Below are positions 46,281-51,952 of a DNA stretch of 64,000 nt, in pieces (within the stretch, counting starts at the first letter, position 1; each line of letters starts with the position of its first letter). This DNA comes from Atrina japonica. Lineage: Eukaryota; Mollusca; Bivalvia; Pterioida; Pinnidae. The DNA lies in the NCBI GenBank assembly GCA_030159075.1, contig BROG01000938.1, positions 146,812-210,811 of the forward strand. The letters are read 5' to 3'. The notes beneath the pieces are model-generated. The model searched no databases, was not told the origin of the DNA, and worked only from the letters and a program-made list of their open reading frames with translations. The translations under genes were made by a program, and so were the position numbers.

Positions 46281-46617
46281 AAAATGGAAGACGAACAGTT
46301 TTGAGAGGTAGATAGACCGAAAGAAAGCTACATAGATAGGTTTATATATAGATCGCAAGCAAGCTAATTGGATAGATAGATAGATAGATAGATAGATAGA
46401 CAGACAGATAAGTAAAGAAGAAGATCTCACAATTAAAATATCTGATGTACCATGCTATGTTATGACTTTTTGATACCATACCCTTTATAGAATTGATATT
46501 TCTTTCCATTACTGTTCTATTTCATTTCTCGTACTTACCGCCAGAAGACGTTAATCCGAACACAAAAATCGCAAAATAACACAGATACAATCTAGCTATG
46601 TCAGTTTTTCGCAACAT
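21947..46617 (-). CDS. Type I membrane receptor with ITIM/ITSM-like tail (8 exons)
   Basis: Exons on the minus strand: 46617-46539, 40673-40572, 35010-34942, 33780-33637, 31809-31738, 29749-29603, 27492-27396, 22535-21947. Together they give 1299 bases, 432 residues and one open frame; introns 1-6 are phase 1 and intron 7 is phase 2. Residues 1-26 are a signal peptide. Residues 27-208 are an ectodomain with 11 cysteines and many N-x-S/T sites. The end of exon 3 (C..LPYIC) and start of exon 4 (YTEANRSC...YFWI) look C-type-lectin-like, but I cannot name a family. Residues 209-229 are the membrane helix. The tail (230-432) has a basic stretch (275-302) and tyrosine motifs TKYEEV (Y240), SGYSDI (Y317), SGYMEV (Y343), NPHYSDV (Y372) and PYDIV (Y425). 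In known receptors such motifs recruit SH2-domain phosphatases; an inhibitory immune role here is inference. A possible AATAAA lies at 21704-21699. Confidence 0.78.
22572..22685 (+). repeat. CAA / CAT / ATA trinucleotide repeat
   Basis: A compound CAA, CAT and AAT repeat lies just upstream (minus-strand sense) of the acceptor of receptor exon 8. It makes the exon's frame appear to extend into a run of Leu/Met/Val, which is not protein. Confidence 0.9.
22792..22945. repeat. Cluster of small palindromes
   Basis: TCTCACCTGTCAGGTGAGA (9-base arms) is followed by TCCTGCAGGAAAAT, TCCTGCAGGAAATC and TCCTATAGGAAAAT, three decamer palindromes of the form TCCTnnAGGA, plus a degenerate TCCTAAGGGAT. Confidence 0.6.
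22963..23012 (+). repeat. CT microsatellite
   Basis: About 24 CT units followed by CCATCAGCTGGACAGCTCTG. Nearly the same flank (CAGTTGGACAGCTCTGGAT) follows the TC run at 25813-25886, so this microsatellite sits in a dispersed repeat. Confidence 0.9.
23020..25050. other. Receptor intron 7, AT-rich, nothing recognised
   Basis: No coding block, RNA gene or mobile element is seen in this part of intron 7. Confidence 0.45.
25056..25163. repeat. Paired perfect palindromes
   Basis: GGAGAATTTTATATGCC and its exact complement flank a short CCAGCTGC centre. About 40 bases later AGAGAATTTTATAAAATTCTC repeats the same stem core as a second palindrome. Confidence 0.75.
25813..25886 (+). repeat. TC microsatellite
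   Basis: About 36 TC units with the flank CAGTTGGACAGCTCTGGATA shared with the CT tract at 22963. Confidence 0.95.
26541..26706 (+). repeat. GAA / GAT compound trinucleotide repeat
   Basis: GAA, GAT and GGT units over about 165 bases. Poly-Ser and poly-Phe frames on the minus strand are artefacts. Confidence 0.95.
27150..27240 (+). mobile_element. Truncated Penelope-like 3' end with GAT tail
   Basis: GAGGTCCGTGTTTGTCTATT, TTTACCGGATTTGTATC and TTTGGTATCTGAAATTTTTA match the last 90 bases of the dispersed 3' segment. A GAT repeat begins at its 3' end, which may be the element's tail or slippage at it. Confidence 0.55.
27241..27345 (+). repeat. GAT / GAC trinucleotide repeat
   Basis: About 10 GAT units, an imperfect GA-rich centre, then GAC and GAT units. 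It lies in intron 7, about 50 bases from the donor of exon 7. Confidence 0.9.
27396..27492 (-). CDS. Receptor exon 7: transmembrane helix
   Basis: This 97-base exon with acceptor TTTTTCAG and donor GTAAGT enters in phase 1 and leaves in phase 2. Residues 209-229 form a hydrophobic helix (core [17 protein letters not shown]). A Lys and two cysteines (KLTGCC) follow, a likely cytosolic stop and possible palmitoylation site. No charged residue lies within the helix, so pairing with an ITAM adaptor is not suggested. Confidence 0.8.
27570..28800 (+). repeat. Intron 6 repeat block with internal duplications
   Basis: A segment of about 150 bases (AAGATGTACTAAGTTTTGGT... TTCATTCGCAAACTTTATGC... GATACAAGCCTAGT) at 27570-27720 recurs at 28650-28800. 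Between them, blocks of about 165 bases with GGGGAAATAACTCCCATAAG and TTTTTGTAGATCTTT-GCTGAACATTTTTGCTTC occur two and a half times. It looks like a decayed non-coding mobile element of unknown type. Confidence 0.6.
28850..29060 (+). repeat. Dispersed repeat family C, copy
   Basis: GGTTTCTGTCAATAAGACTT, CAACAATTGCGCTCGAATTT and GTGGTATCATACATGG follow the family order. Confidence 0.55.
29603..29749 (-). CDS. Receptor exon 6: Ser/Thr/Pro stalk
   Basis: This 147-base phase 1-1 exon after TTTTTCAG, with donor GTTAGT, codes residues 156-205. After one cysteine (Cys174) it becomes a Thr/Ser/Pro-rich stalk ([18 protein letters not shown]) directly before the membrane, the usual place for an O-glycosylated stem. 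Two sequons (NES, NKT) are present. Confidence 0.75.
29820..30185 (+). repeat. Dispersed repeat family C, copy with poly-T
   Basis: CGATCGTTTCTGTCAATAGA, GTCATCAATTGAGTTCAAAT and AAAAAGTGGTACCATATAAG are present. A tract of 23 T lies inside at 30122-30144. A shorter copy follows at 30300-30420. Confidence 0.55.
30690..30967 (+). repeat. Dispersed repeat family A, copy 2, split by a SINE
   Basis: It matches the copies at 8745 and 34355. It breaks off at the SINE insertion and resumes after it (31246-31290, AAAAGCTGATGCCCCTTTAA against ACAGCTAATGTCCCTTTAAA in the 34-kb copy). Confidence 0.65.
30968..31245 (-). mobile_element. tRNA-derived SINE, copy 4, nested, with target-site duplication
   Basis: Nearly full length on the minus strand: GCCGGCCTGGCTCAGTCGGT head, GTGAGTTCGAGTCCCGCC B box, tail ending in repeated AAACA. 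Flanks AATAAAGGGATTT and ATATAAAGGGACATTT form an imperfect target-site duplication. It interrupts a family A repeat, so it is the younger of the two. Confidence 0.88.
31738..31809 (-). CDS. Receptor exon 5: cysteine-rich segment
   Basis: This 72-base phase 1-1 exon, residues 132-156, has a tight cysteine cluster ([12 protein letters not shown]: Cys144, 147, 151, 152). The acceptor used is TAGTTTTATTGTAG and the donor is GTAATA. A second acceptor (GGCTGCAG, exon start 31898) is also in phase and would add about 30 residues, so the 5' edge is less certain than the frame. Confidence 0.65.
   Translation of the reverse strand, partial: TIDGLELQLITIAPNARRLVVKK
32155..32470. repeat. Dispersed repeat family E, copy 1
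   Basis: ACTGTAAAATATTTTTTTTCGCG, TAATTTCACGAGAGC, TGAAATGACATTTGAAATCG and CGCGAATTAAAG blocks resemble, in the opposite orientation, 45255-45432. Three short GGAAAAATTCCC-like units lie at 32338-32370. Confidence 0.5.
32687..33595. mobile_element. Hairpin-ended non-autonomous element
   Basis: The ends CTCACCTGAA (32687-32696) and TTCAGGTGAG (33586-33595) are exact reverse complements. The right end also folds on itself: CTCACTTGAAC (33569-33579), a five-base loop, then GTTCAGGTGAG. The inside has two related blocks (GGGCAAATCGGGCCGAAAT at 32963 and GGGCAGATCGGGCCGAAAT at 33466, each followed by AACAAA and a TTGCTTCCTAT). No coding frame. Exon 4 of the receptor begins 40 bases further on. 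Confidence 0.6.
33637..33780 (-). CDS. Receptor exon 4: lectin-like segment
   Basis: This 144-base phase 1-1 exon is bounded by TTTATTTCAG and GTAAGA. Residues 84-132 contain [13 protein letters not shown] and [13 protein letters not shown]. The order aromatic, E-A-N, Cys, then FWI resembles the first half of a C-type-lectin-like or related invertebrate sugar-binding fold. It carries three sequons (NKS across the junction with exon 3, NKT, NRS). Confidence 0.75.
34355..34640 (+). repeat. Dispersed repeat family A, copy 3
   Basis: Contains TATGTTCCTATATATTTTGT, GAAAATAAGGCCAGATGCAG, TTGCAAACGAATAATTGCCA and GCTAATGTCCCTTTAAAGGC, in the same order as the other copies, without a SINE insertion. 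Confidence 0.65.
34942..35010 (-). CDS. Receptor exon 3: lectin-like segment
   Basis: This 69-base phase 1-1 exon after ATATATTTCAG codes residues 61-84, ending in ELPYICS, like the close of a C-type-lectin-like fold (P-Y/F-I-C). The donor chosen is A/GTAGGT, because it keeps phase 1. An alternative GTGAAA four bases further would break the frame. Confidence 0.68.
35090..35350. repeat. Inverted AAACTAGGTTTAACTG-type repeats
   Basis: Several units of GAGAAAAACTGGGTTTAACT in one orientation are followed by units of AGTTAAACCTAGTTTTTCTC in the other, giving a potential fold-back of about 80 bases per arm. Confidence 0.55.
35452..35540 (+). repeat. 16-bp minisatellite
   Basis: Five units of about GTAAGTAAACAAACGT. 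The frame-independent Leu/Phe/Tyr/Val repeats on the minus strand are by-products. Confidence 0.85.
35649..35730 (+). repeat. AC / TA compound microsatellite
   Basis: About 21 AC units pass directly into about 20 TA units. Confidence 0.95.
36777..36934. mobile_element. Palindromic MITE
   Basis: The left arm (GAATCAACCCCTGACCTTGA... GGGAATCTCAATG... TCTTGAATGACAAA) and right arm (TTTGTTATTCAAGA... GATTGAGATTCC... AGGTAGGGGTTGAATC) are reverse complements over about 65 bases, with a 20-base centre. Confidence 0.7.
37358..37425 (+). other. tRNA-like sequence
   Basis: GATGGTCTAGGGGTAGAGTG resembles an A box, and GTTCCGGGTTTGATTTC a degenerate B box. Spacing is tRNA-like, but no CCA-side acceptor stem pairs well. 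Probably the head of a SINE or a tRNA pseudogene. Confidence 0.35.
37455..37655. mobile_element. Fold-back element
   Basis: The left arm (ATTAATTCATGCACCACGTG, CGATAACGTTTGTGCGGGAC, TAGTGATGGAATG) mirrors the right arm (GTTCCATCACGATC, ACCGCACAAGCGTTATCGG, GTACATGAATTCG) over about 70 bases at roughly three quarters identity. Confidence 0.65.
37775..37843 (+). other. tRNA-like sequence
   Basis: TGGACTCGTGGTAGAGCGTC (A-box-like) and CCCCGGTTTCGATTCCC (B-box-like) are about 30 bases apart. No clean cloverleaf was found by eye. Confidence 0.35.
38150..38262 (-). repeat. Dispersed repeat family A, partial reversed copy
   Basis: The plus strand reads CCTTATTTTCACAAAAAATA, TGTCTCTTATTTGTTATTGT and ACATCAAGGAGATGCAGTAA-like blocks, the complement of the family A core. 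Confidence 0.55.
38380..38451 (+). repeat. TG microsatellite
   Basis: About 36 TG units within receptor intron 2. Confidence 0.95.
38600..38990 (-). pseudogene. Tc1/mariner-type transposase remnant
   Basis: The minus strand (38918-38691) reads [20 protein letters not shown], then [17 protein letters not shown] and [14 protein letters not shown]. This is the helix-turn-helix and linker region of Tc1-like transposases (the IS-xxTVRxRLREAG...RRP...LxxRHRxxRLxWxxxH pattern). The DDE catalytic region is absent. It lies within intron 2 of the receptor gene, in the same orientation as that gene. Confidence 0.75.
39157..40190 (+). repeat. 30-bp satellite array
   Basis: About 34 units of ATGCACTTACTGATTCTATA plus TAACACCGTG or TAACACCGCA. 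Variants alternate mainly between CCGTG and CCGCA. Rare units have ACATTACA (39480 and 39870, 13 units apart). Degenerate units trail off on both sides (39030-39150 and 40420-40550). Because 30 is a multiple of three, long open frames (for example [10 protein letters not shown] repeated) appear on both strands; I treat these as non-coding. Confidence 0.95.
40572..40673 (-). CDS. Receptor exon 2: N-terminal ectodomain
   Basis: Acceptor TTTACAG and donor GTACGT bound a 102-base phase 1-1 exon coding residues 27-61. It holds Cys29 and Cys36 and the sequons NLT and NST; a third sequon, NAT, forms across the junction with exon 3. It is open in only one frame that matches both neighbours. Confidence 0.75.
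41013..41127 (+). repeat. TCTA / TCTG / TTTG tetranucleotide repeat
   Basis: Runs of ATCT, GTCT, GTTT and ATTT units in blocks. Confidence 0.9.
41191..41905. mobile_element. Long inverted-repeat (fold-back) element
   Basis: The left arm (41191-41420) contains CACTTCATCTCCCTTTACAA, AACAGGTATAAAGGAAGGAT and GGTCGTCATTGTATATCTG. The right arm (41670-41905) contains their complements in reverse order (CAGATATACAATGACGACC, TCCGCCTTTTATACCTGTT, GGGGAGATGAAGTGGGAATG). The arms are about 230 bases with a 250-base centre that holds no recognisable gene. Confidence 0.8.
42144..42423 (-). mobile_element. tRNA-derived SINE, copy 5, with target-site duplication
   Basis: Nearly full length on the minus strand, flanked by exact 11-base repeats TCGGATTAAGA at 42133-42143 and 42424-42434. 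Inside are the GTGAGTTCGAGTCCCGCC B box and a GGACGTTAAACAACAATAAA tail. Confidence 0.92.
42540..44540. other. Receptor intron 1, mostly unrecognised
   Basis: Apart from the family C copy, I see no gene. Open frames at 43063-43263 and 43229-43615 lack domains, and the second overlaps the repeat. Confidence 0.4.
43400..43640 (+). repeat. Dispersed repeat family C, copy
   Basis: GGGGATTGTTTCTGTCAATA, AGACTTCATCGGGTAAGCTC and AAAGTGGTATCATACAAGGC, in the order of the 29-kb copies. Confidence 0.6.
44548..44790 (+). repeat. 101-bp tandem repeat
   Basis: About two and a half units containing TGATGTCATGTTGAACAACC, AGTAGTTGTGGTCGTCCAAA and TTGACAGCCTTGTGTCATGG, offset by 101 bases with very few changes. 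Confidence 0.85.
44800..45110 (+). repeat. Dispersed repeat family F, copy 2
   Basis: The partner of 21600-21860. It also carries TTATAATGGACTTGACTTTT, which occurs behind the 61-kb Penelope-like element, so it may itself be made from such an element's end. Confidence 0.55.
45255..45432. repeat. Dispersed repeat family E, copy 2
   Basis: TTTTTTCGCGAGATGATATT, GCTATTTCAAATGTCCATTT and AAGAGCTTTCGCGAAATTAC resemble the reverse complement of 32155-32330. Confidence 0.5.
45610..45690 (+). repeat. GAC / GAT repeat
   Basis: Interrupted GAC, GAG and GAT units. Confidence 0.85.
46058..46205 (+). repeat. ATAC / TA compound microsatellite
   Basis: About ten ATAC units, an interruption, about 29 TA units, then ATAC again. 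GA (46243-46279) and GATA (46370-46400) runs follow within 200 bases, all in intron 1 close to exon 1. Confidence 0.95.
46539..46617 (-). CDS. Receptor exon 1: signal peptide
   Basis: ATG at 46617 opens a 26-codon stretch with a basic start (MLRKTDIAR), a hydrophobic core ([13 protein letters not shown]) and a small-residue end (TSSGG), a typical signal peptide. It ends in phase 1 at the consensus donor GTAAGT. Sequence upstream of the ATG shows no clear TATA box. Confidence 0.75.
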
Positions 46618-46619
46618 GA

Positions 46620-47400
46620 TGTCTCTTATATCCTAATTTTTAAATTAACTGCGTATGATTAAAGCTTGAAAAAAGTACATCCTTGTTTTCATGGTCCGAC
46701 AACATTTTGTACTTTCTGTTGATTGACACGTTCAACTGTCAAGAAAAACTTATCGTCACTCCGAGTGAGTAAGGGATTTCGTTTAAGTGTGCTACTCAGA
46801 TTAACGGGATATGATCAGCATGCTTTAGTTGTCCGTCGCCTTTCATTTTACGCGTCCTATTTTAAGTATGACATAGAAATACAACGTGTATGAACACATA
46901 GCAATAGAAACTCATATATAATATAGTGACAAAAGTGGGCACAATTTTTAGTTTTGTCTATTATTTATATGAATCTGCAAATTTTCAAAACATTCATGTT
47001 GAGTCAAAACCAGATCATTTTTGGTAAAACTTACATCATAAAACTATAGTAATACTTTTAAAACTGTTTCAATGTGTATTAGCTCATAATTATCATTTTT
47101 TTTTTTTTCAAGATTCAGGAGTTTTGAAAGAAAATTAAATTCTATATGTCATAATTCCCTATTTACACATATTAAAAAGAGACTTTAAAATTTTGTGTCC
47201 TGCAAAACTCATTAATACTTTAAAACAAAACAATGGAAATTAACATGAAAACAAACACAAAAACTTCAAAACATTGATAGTCAACGACAGAAGTTTTATT
47301 GAACAGGAAATGAATGTGTAATAGTTTTATGAAAAATGTGCTTTTATTTGAAATATAGAGAGCAAAACTAAAAAATACACTCACGTTTTTTGTCACCCTG
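46620..47400. other. Region upstream of the receptor start codon
   Basis: This would hold the receptor promoter and 5' untranslated region (minus-strand sense). I see no TATA box or CpG-rich block, and no second gene. Confidence 0.35.
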
Positions 47401-47408
47401 CTGTACAT

Positions 47409-47410
<2 letters not shown>

Positions 47411-47472
<62 letters not shown>
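47411..47472 (+). repeat. GA microsatellite
   Basis: About 30 GA units ending in GGGGGG. Confidence 0.95.
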
Positions 47473-47478
<6 letters not shown>

Positions 47479-47699
47479 CACACAGCAACATTATCACACA
47501 TGTATTTGATGCAGCTAACTTTGTTCCGTTTCAGTGCTTTGATGAAAATCGATTATCCTCACCACGTGAGCTGTACTACTTGTCGGAGACCAGTAGCCGG
47601 CTAGGACTAGTAGCCGGCTATGGACCAGTAGTCGGCTATGGTGTGATTTCGTTTTTATTATGTACCACGACAATATTATTTGGGTTTTTTTTCTTGTGT

Positions 47700-48062
47700 T
47701 TGAGATAAATGTCCATCATTTCATGATTGATCTAATTAAATCTCACAAAATCGTGTTCAATATTACTGAAATAAAGCAATAGCCTTTTGTTGAGAGAATT
47801 AGCATTGATTGCCAAGATGGACATAAAATATCCTGTCCGTGTATCCAGGTGACTTTGATCCCATTCGATATTGTTTTCAGGGAAAGTACTATGTAGACAA
47901 ATGGATGCCGATTGGTATTGCCATTGGTTTTAACACTTTTGAGAAATTCTTCACGAGAAATGCAATCATTGGCAGGAGCCCTTAATATTTCATTAGGGAT
48001 AACATGTCTTCTCGTGCGTTCGATAGAAGATTTTATGATGCAACTGTTGGGGGTCAAGGAGC
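47700..48062 (+). pseudogene. DIRS/Ngaro-like reverse transcriptase remnant
   Basis: Read with frameshifts, it gives LIAKMDIKYP (the LMAKTDIxSAF motif) and then GDFDPIRYCFQGKYYVDKWM and PIGIAIGFNTFEKF. These match the motif A to motif B stretch of DIRS-type reverse transcriptases (HPDDFxLLGFxxxGxYYxDKCLPMGCSxxCxTFEKF). The cysteine pair and several motif residues are mutated; the catalytic YLDD region is missing. Confidence 0.7.
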
Positions 48063-48189
48063 AACATAAGTTTTAAGAATTAATGCTGAACTGAGGGAAG
48101 ATGTTTGCATTTGTTTGCCATTTTTACAGCAGTTTAATGGAGTTTTTTTATTTCCTTGACAGCAATTTGGTGATGAGTGACGTATTACA

Positions 48190-48660
48190 GCTCTATACTG
48201 ACATGGCTCAGGTATTCTAAGTTGTTTGGCATTAGGGCAAAAGGGTCCATTTTTCTTGGCCAGCAGAATTGTGTAGTTCCAGCATTTCGAAAGATGTCAC
48301 ATTCCTTTAGTTTGTGCCTCTGATTTTACCTTTTATGTATGGGGTCAGAAATTAGAACGCAACAAAATCATGTTCAGAAAAGACAATTAAGCTTTACTCG
48401 CAATTATTAGCAAGCAGTCCTCAAAGTCAAAGCAAGTCATGCATTTCAAAAGAAAATATTTTTTCTATCTATGAAGTACCATATTAATTTTTGTACGAAA
48501 TATATTCCCGGTCGTAGAAATGAAATAGCAGATACTATTTCTCGTAACAGTGGGCACGTCTGAAAGTCTTGGCACCAAGGGCAATACAGGTTCAGGAAAA
48601 TAAATCCATACAATTTAACCAGTTTGTATCCACAATGAAATAACAAAGTTCCTAGAATCA
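48190..48660 (+). pseudogene. DIRS/Ngaro-like RNase H remnant
   Basis: Frames give VLQLYTDMAQV (the LQLFTDAS motif), then HFSWPAELCS, FVPLILPFMYGV (LELVPVVLALYVWG), LLASSPQSKQVMHF (IINKxSSKSKxVM) and YIPGRRNEIADTISR (the HIPGRxNEIADSLSR motif). The order is as in DIRS elements. Several stops. Confidence 0.7.
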
Positions 48661-48899
48661 TCTTTTGCACCCAATACTAGTACAGGATATGCTAATGGTA
48701 TAAACAGTTTCAAAAAATGCATTCTCAGCTGAATTGCTGGTCACCTACCAAAGAACATGTAAAAGGTAGTGCTAAAGCTAAGCTATATGTTAATGCTACT
48801 GCGTATACATGCAAGATAGAATGTTTGCAGGATGTTACTCGTTATTTTGTAGTTTGTAGAAACATTTAGAAGGTATGCCGAGGATATTATTTGAAGAAG

Positions 48900-49430
48900 A
48901 CGCTCGCTACCAATAAAAGATCATCTGTCCAAAAACTATCATCTGAGTTCTGGGACAAATTATTCACATCTGCCTTTGTTTTGGCCTATTTTTGAATCTT
49001 TGAGAGAAGGGGAGATTTTTCACACATACCTTAAAACTAGAAGAATATCCCGCAAATAAAATCATTGTTGCGTTCTTCTAAAATAGATCAGCAAGGTAAA
49101 GTTATTCGTAGCACAAGGCAGCCACTCTGTCCGGTAAATCTCGTGCAAGCATATTTAGAGCAGTTTTCTTGTTTTGGTGGCCCCCTCGTTTACCACTTTG
49201 GTGGAAATCCTGTTACTCCATGATCAATTTTCAGCTGTGTTGCATAAAGCAATAAAGCTTTAAGGGCTTCACTCTTCTAATTACAAGTCGCATTCATTCA
49301 TAATAGGAGCGGCTACCCCAGCTGCTGCTGCTGCTGCTGCCGGTCTTGATGCATCTGCATGATGCAGTGCTGGTCGGTGGAAATCTACAGCATATAAAGG
49401 TTATATAAAACTTCCATCTGAAGTTTTGGT
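48900..49430 (+). pseudogene. Tyrosine recombinase remnant of the DIRS/Ngaro-like element
   Basis: RQPLCPVNLVQAYLEQF, then (after frameshifts) FSCVA-SNKAL, YKSHSFIIGAATPAAAAAAA, and AGRWKSTAYKGYIKLPS. This is the C-terminal half of a tyrosine recombinase: the SHSFRIGAAT box (H-x-x-R), the GRW box, and the YKxYI nucleophile box. The box II arginine reads as Ile, and the Ala run has expanded through a GCT repeat. Confidence 0.75.
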
Positions 49431-49858
49431 TTTAATAACAGGTAATAAATATTTATTTCCACTAGCTATTATATCTGCTCCAATGTTGATTAAAGTATTT
49501 CAGGTGAAGTCAATGTTTGGATTGTGGGGTTGGGGAACATCAAATGAGTATTTACGAGTACTAGAGCGGAGGAAATGATGAAATCCTCTCCTTGCGTGAT
49601 TTACGGTAGATTCTTTGGTAATTGTTGCTAGAATTTTTACTAGTATGGTTCCAGATGTTGTTGCGTTTAATGTGGAGAACCTCAGATAATATAAGTGTAT
49701 GAATCGCTCCGTCCAAAGATTAAACAGGTTTGGTGCCAAAATTTCCTTGTACCCCGATACTAGGATTACTACTACATTATACCATGGAGATGGTGTGCAT
49801 TTGTCGCAAATTGGCATTTACGTGTTTTTAAACACACTCAAAGCTGCTATTGATGCTT
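49431..49858 (+). pseudogene. SGNH-hydrolase-like domain remnant fused to the recombinase
   Basis: Directly after the recombinase the frame continues in pieces and ends in YHGDGVHLSQIGIYVFLNTL then TAA at 49856-49858. DGVHLS with its D-x-x-H is the terminal block of SGNH/GDSL-type hydrolase domains carried by Ngaro-like and related tyrosine-recombinase elements. The N-terminal GDS block is not recognisable. Confidence 0.6.
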
Positions 49859-49859
49859 T

Positions 49860-50480
49860 GTAAAATGCGGGAAAAAAAAGAATTTACCCTTGCGTATCAT
49901 GCCCATTGTATATTTTGTTGTTGTCGGTGCTATTGACACGACTGTATTGTGGCAGTCGGTGAGCATAAGATGTCACACTATTTCATACTTTCGGCATCAT
50001 ATGCTAATTTGGCCGACTTCGATGGCACAACGCCTATTACATGTGTAGGCCTATTGTGATTAAATACTGCATCAAAACTAATTATCAAACCGCTGTACTA
50101 AAGGTCTGTTGACCTAATGGACCAGTAAAATGTGTTTTAATTGACTTCCTCATTGTTCACAAGTGTGCATTTAATTGGCCTCTATGTTGTTAGTATGAAC
50201 CGTGAATTTGACATGTTTTGCATGTTATGTAACTAATATTAACTTGAATTAATTGATTGAATAAATTATAAGGTTTCTTGCAAGTTATTTGAAAACTTGA
50301 ATTACTTGATTGAATGTACTGCCAAATACCATTGAAGGTCGGCAGTACCAAGCTCTGACCAAATAACCCCACATGATAAATAAAATTCCTACTTCAATAT
50401 GATTTTGCTGGTGGTTTGGTTTTTTTGTAATAACGACGGAATACAACGTGTAAGAGCACACAGAAATAGAAACGCATATA
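49860..50480. other. Intergenic DNA, nothing recognised
   Basis: No gene or repeat was recognised between the DIRS-like relic and the compound repeat that follows. Confidence 0.4.
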
Positions 50481-50763
50481 CAGGGAACAAACACACACAC
50501 ACACACAAACACACACACAGCAACATTGACATACACGAACACATACACAGGCAACGCATACACACAGCAACATTGACATACACAAACGTATACAAGGCAA
50601 CACATACAAAGAGACACTGACATATACACACAGCAACATTGACTCACATGTAATATGCATACAGCAACATTGACATAACCAAACGCATATACAGACAACA
50701 CACACATATAGGTAAGACGATGATATTAATTCTTACATAAGCATGATTCCAACTCTGTGTGTT

Positions 50764-50827
<64 letters not shown>

Positions 50828-51080
50828 CACCAACATTAACACACATGTAATACGCACACAGCAACATTGACATACACAAACGCTTATGCAGGCAACAATA
50901 ACACAGCAACAACATTGACACACATGTAATACGCACACACACGGCAACACTGACATACACACAGCGATATTGACATACGCAAACGCATATACAGACAACA
51001 CACATATATAGGTAAGACGATGATATTAATTCGTATATAAGCATGATTCCAGCTGTGTGTGTTGAGAGAGAGAGAGAGAT
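50480..51080 (+). repeat. AC / GA compound repeat with a 300-bp internal duplication
   Basis: Degenerate CA-rich units (AACATTGACATACACAAACG) are followed by AGGTAAGACGATGATATTAA, AAGCATGATTCCAACTCTGT and a GA run (50766-50824). The same order repeats about 300 bases later (51010-51080), with a much shorter GA run. Confidence 0.85.
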
Positions 51081-51169
51081 TAAATATTGTTTTCACAAGT
51101 TGGAAACTATTAATACGTTTCTTGAAAATGTAAGTGCTTTGTCATTGGTCAACCGGATATGTATTTTGT

Positions 51170-51330
51170 TCAAACGTCAGCCGGTCAACAGTGGATGCTT
51201 ACTGCTCAATGACACCTGATCCCACCTCTGGATTTCAGTGTTTGCCCAGTGTTCACCAGATTTGTATATTTGTCTCTTGGAAATCCTAAAGATTTGAACT
51301 TTAGTTTCTATGGCCTTTATACTTTAAGTT
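51170..51330 (+). mobile_element. Truncated Penelope-like 3' end
   Basis: Matches the dispersed 3' segment in sense: AACAGTGGATGCTTACTGCT, TGACACCTGATCCCACCTCT, GTTTGCCCAGTGTTCACCAG. Confidence 0.55.
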
Positions 51331-51334
51331 TTCT

Positions 51335-51869
51335 TGCGTAGACGCTGCTAATATTAAATGCCAATAGATATATATTATTTGGAAGAACAAGTATTTCTGC
51401 AAATAGTCAAGATTTCCAAGTGGCTTTGCTGGTCAACTCCTTTCTCATACGAAGCTGACTTCTTTGAAGACGCTTCTGAGCCGGAGGAGAAAACAGTAGA
51501 ATGTGTGTTTGGTTTGGTTACCGTTAATATAGTATAAACTTTGTTTTTATATTTGACGATTAGAAAACATTTTAATGAAACATACATAAAGCACTCTGTT
51601 TGTGTCTGATGTTGGCGTAAAGGGAACTTACTAGGGGTCAAGCAGGAGTAACCAGATAATACCCAAGTGTCCGAGCTGGCGATTGACATGCCATCCCACC
51701 TACACCCCTGTTCCATCTTTTGATAATATCATACGAATGTTTGTTTTACCAAATTTAATACCTGATCACTGTTTTTCACGATACTTGCGCCGTCCAACAC
51801 CACTCAGATTCAACACAAAAATACGCTGAATTTGATACAAAAAGATGCTGGAATTTCAAATTAATGATA

Positions 51870-51870
<1 letters not shown>
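51335..51870. other. Intergenic DNA, nothing recognised
   Basis: An open frame on the minus strand (51716-51375) has no recognisable domain or splice context. Confidence 0.4.

Positions 51871-51871
<1 letters not shown>

Positions 51872-51948
<77 letters not shown>
51872..51948. repeat. TA microsatellite
   Basis: About 38 TA units that end a few bases before the Penelope-like fragment begins. Confidence 0.95.
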
Positions 51949-51951
<3 letters not shown>

Positions 51952-51952
51952 G

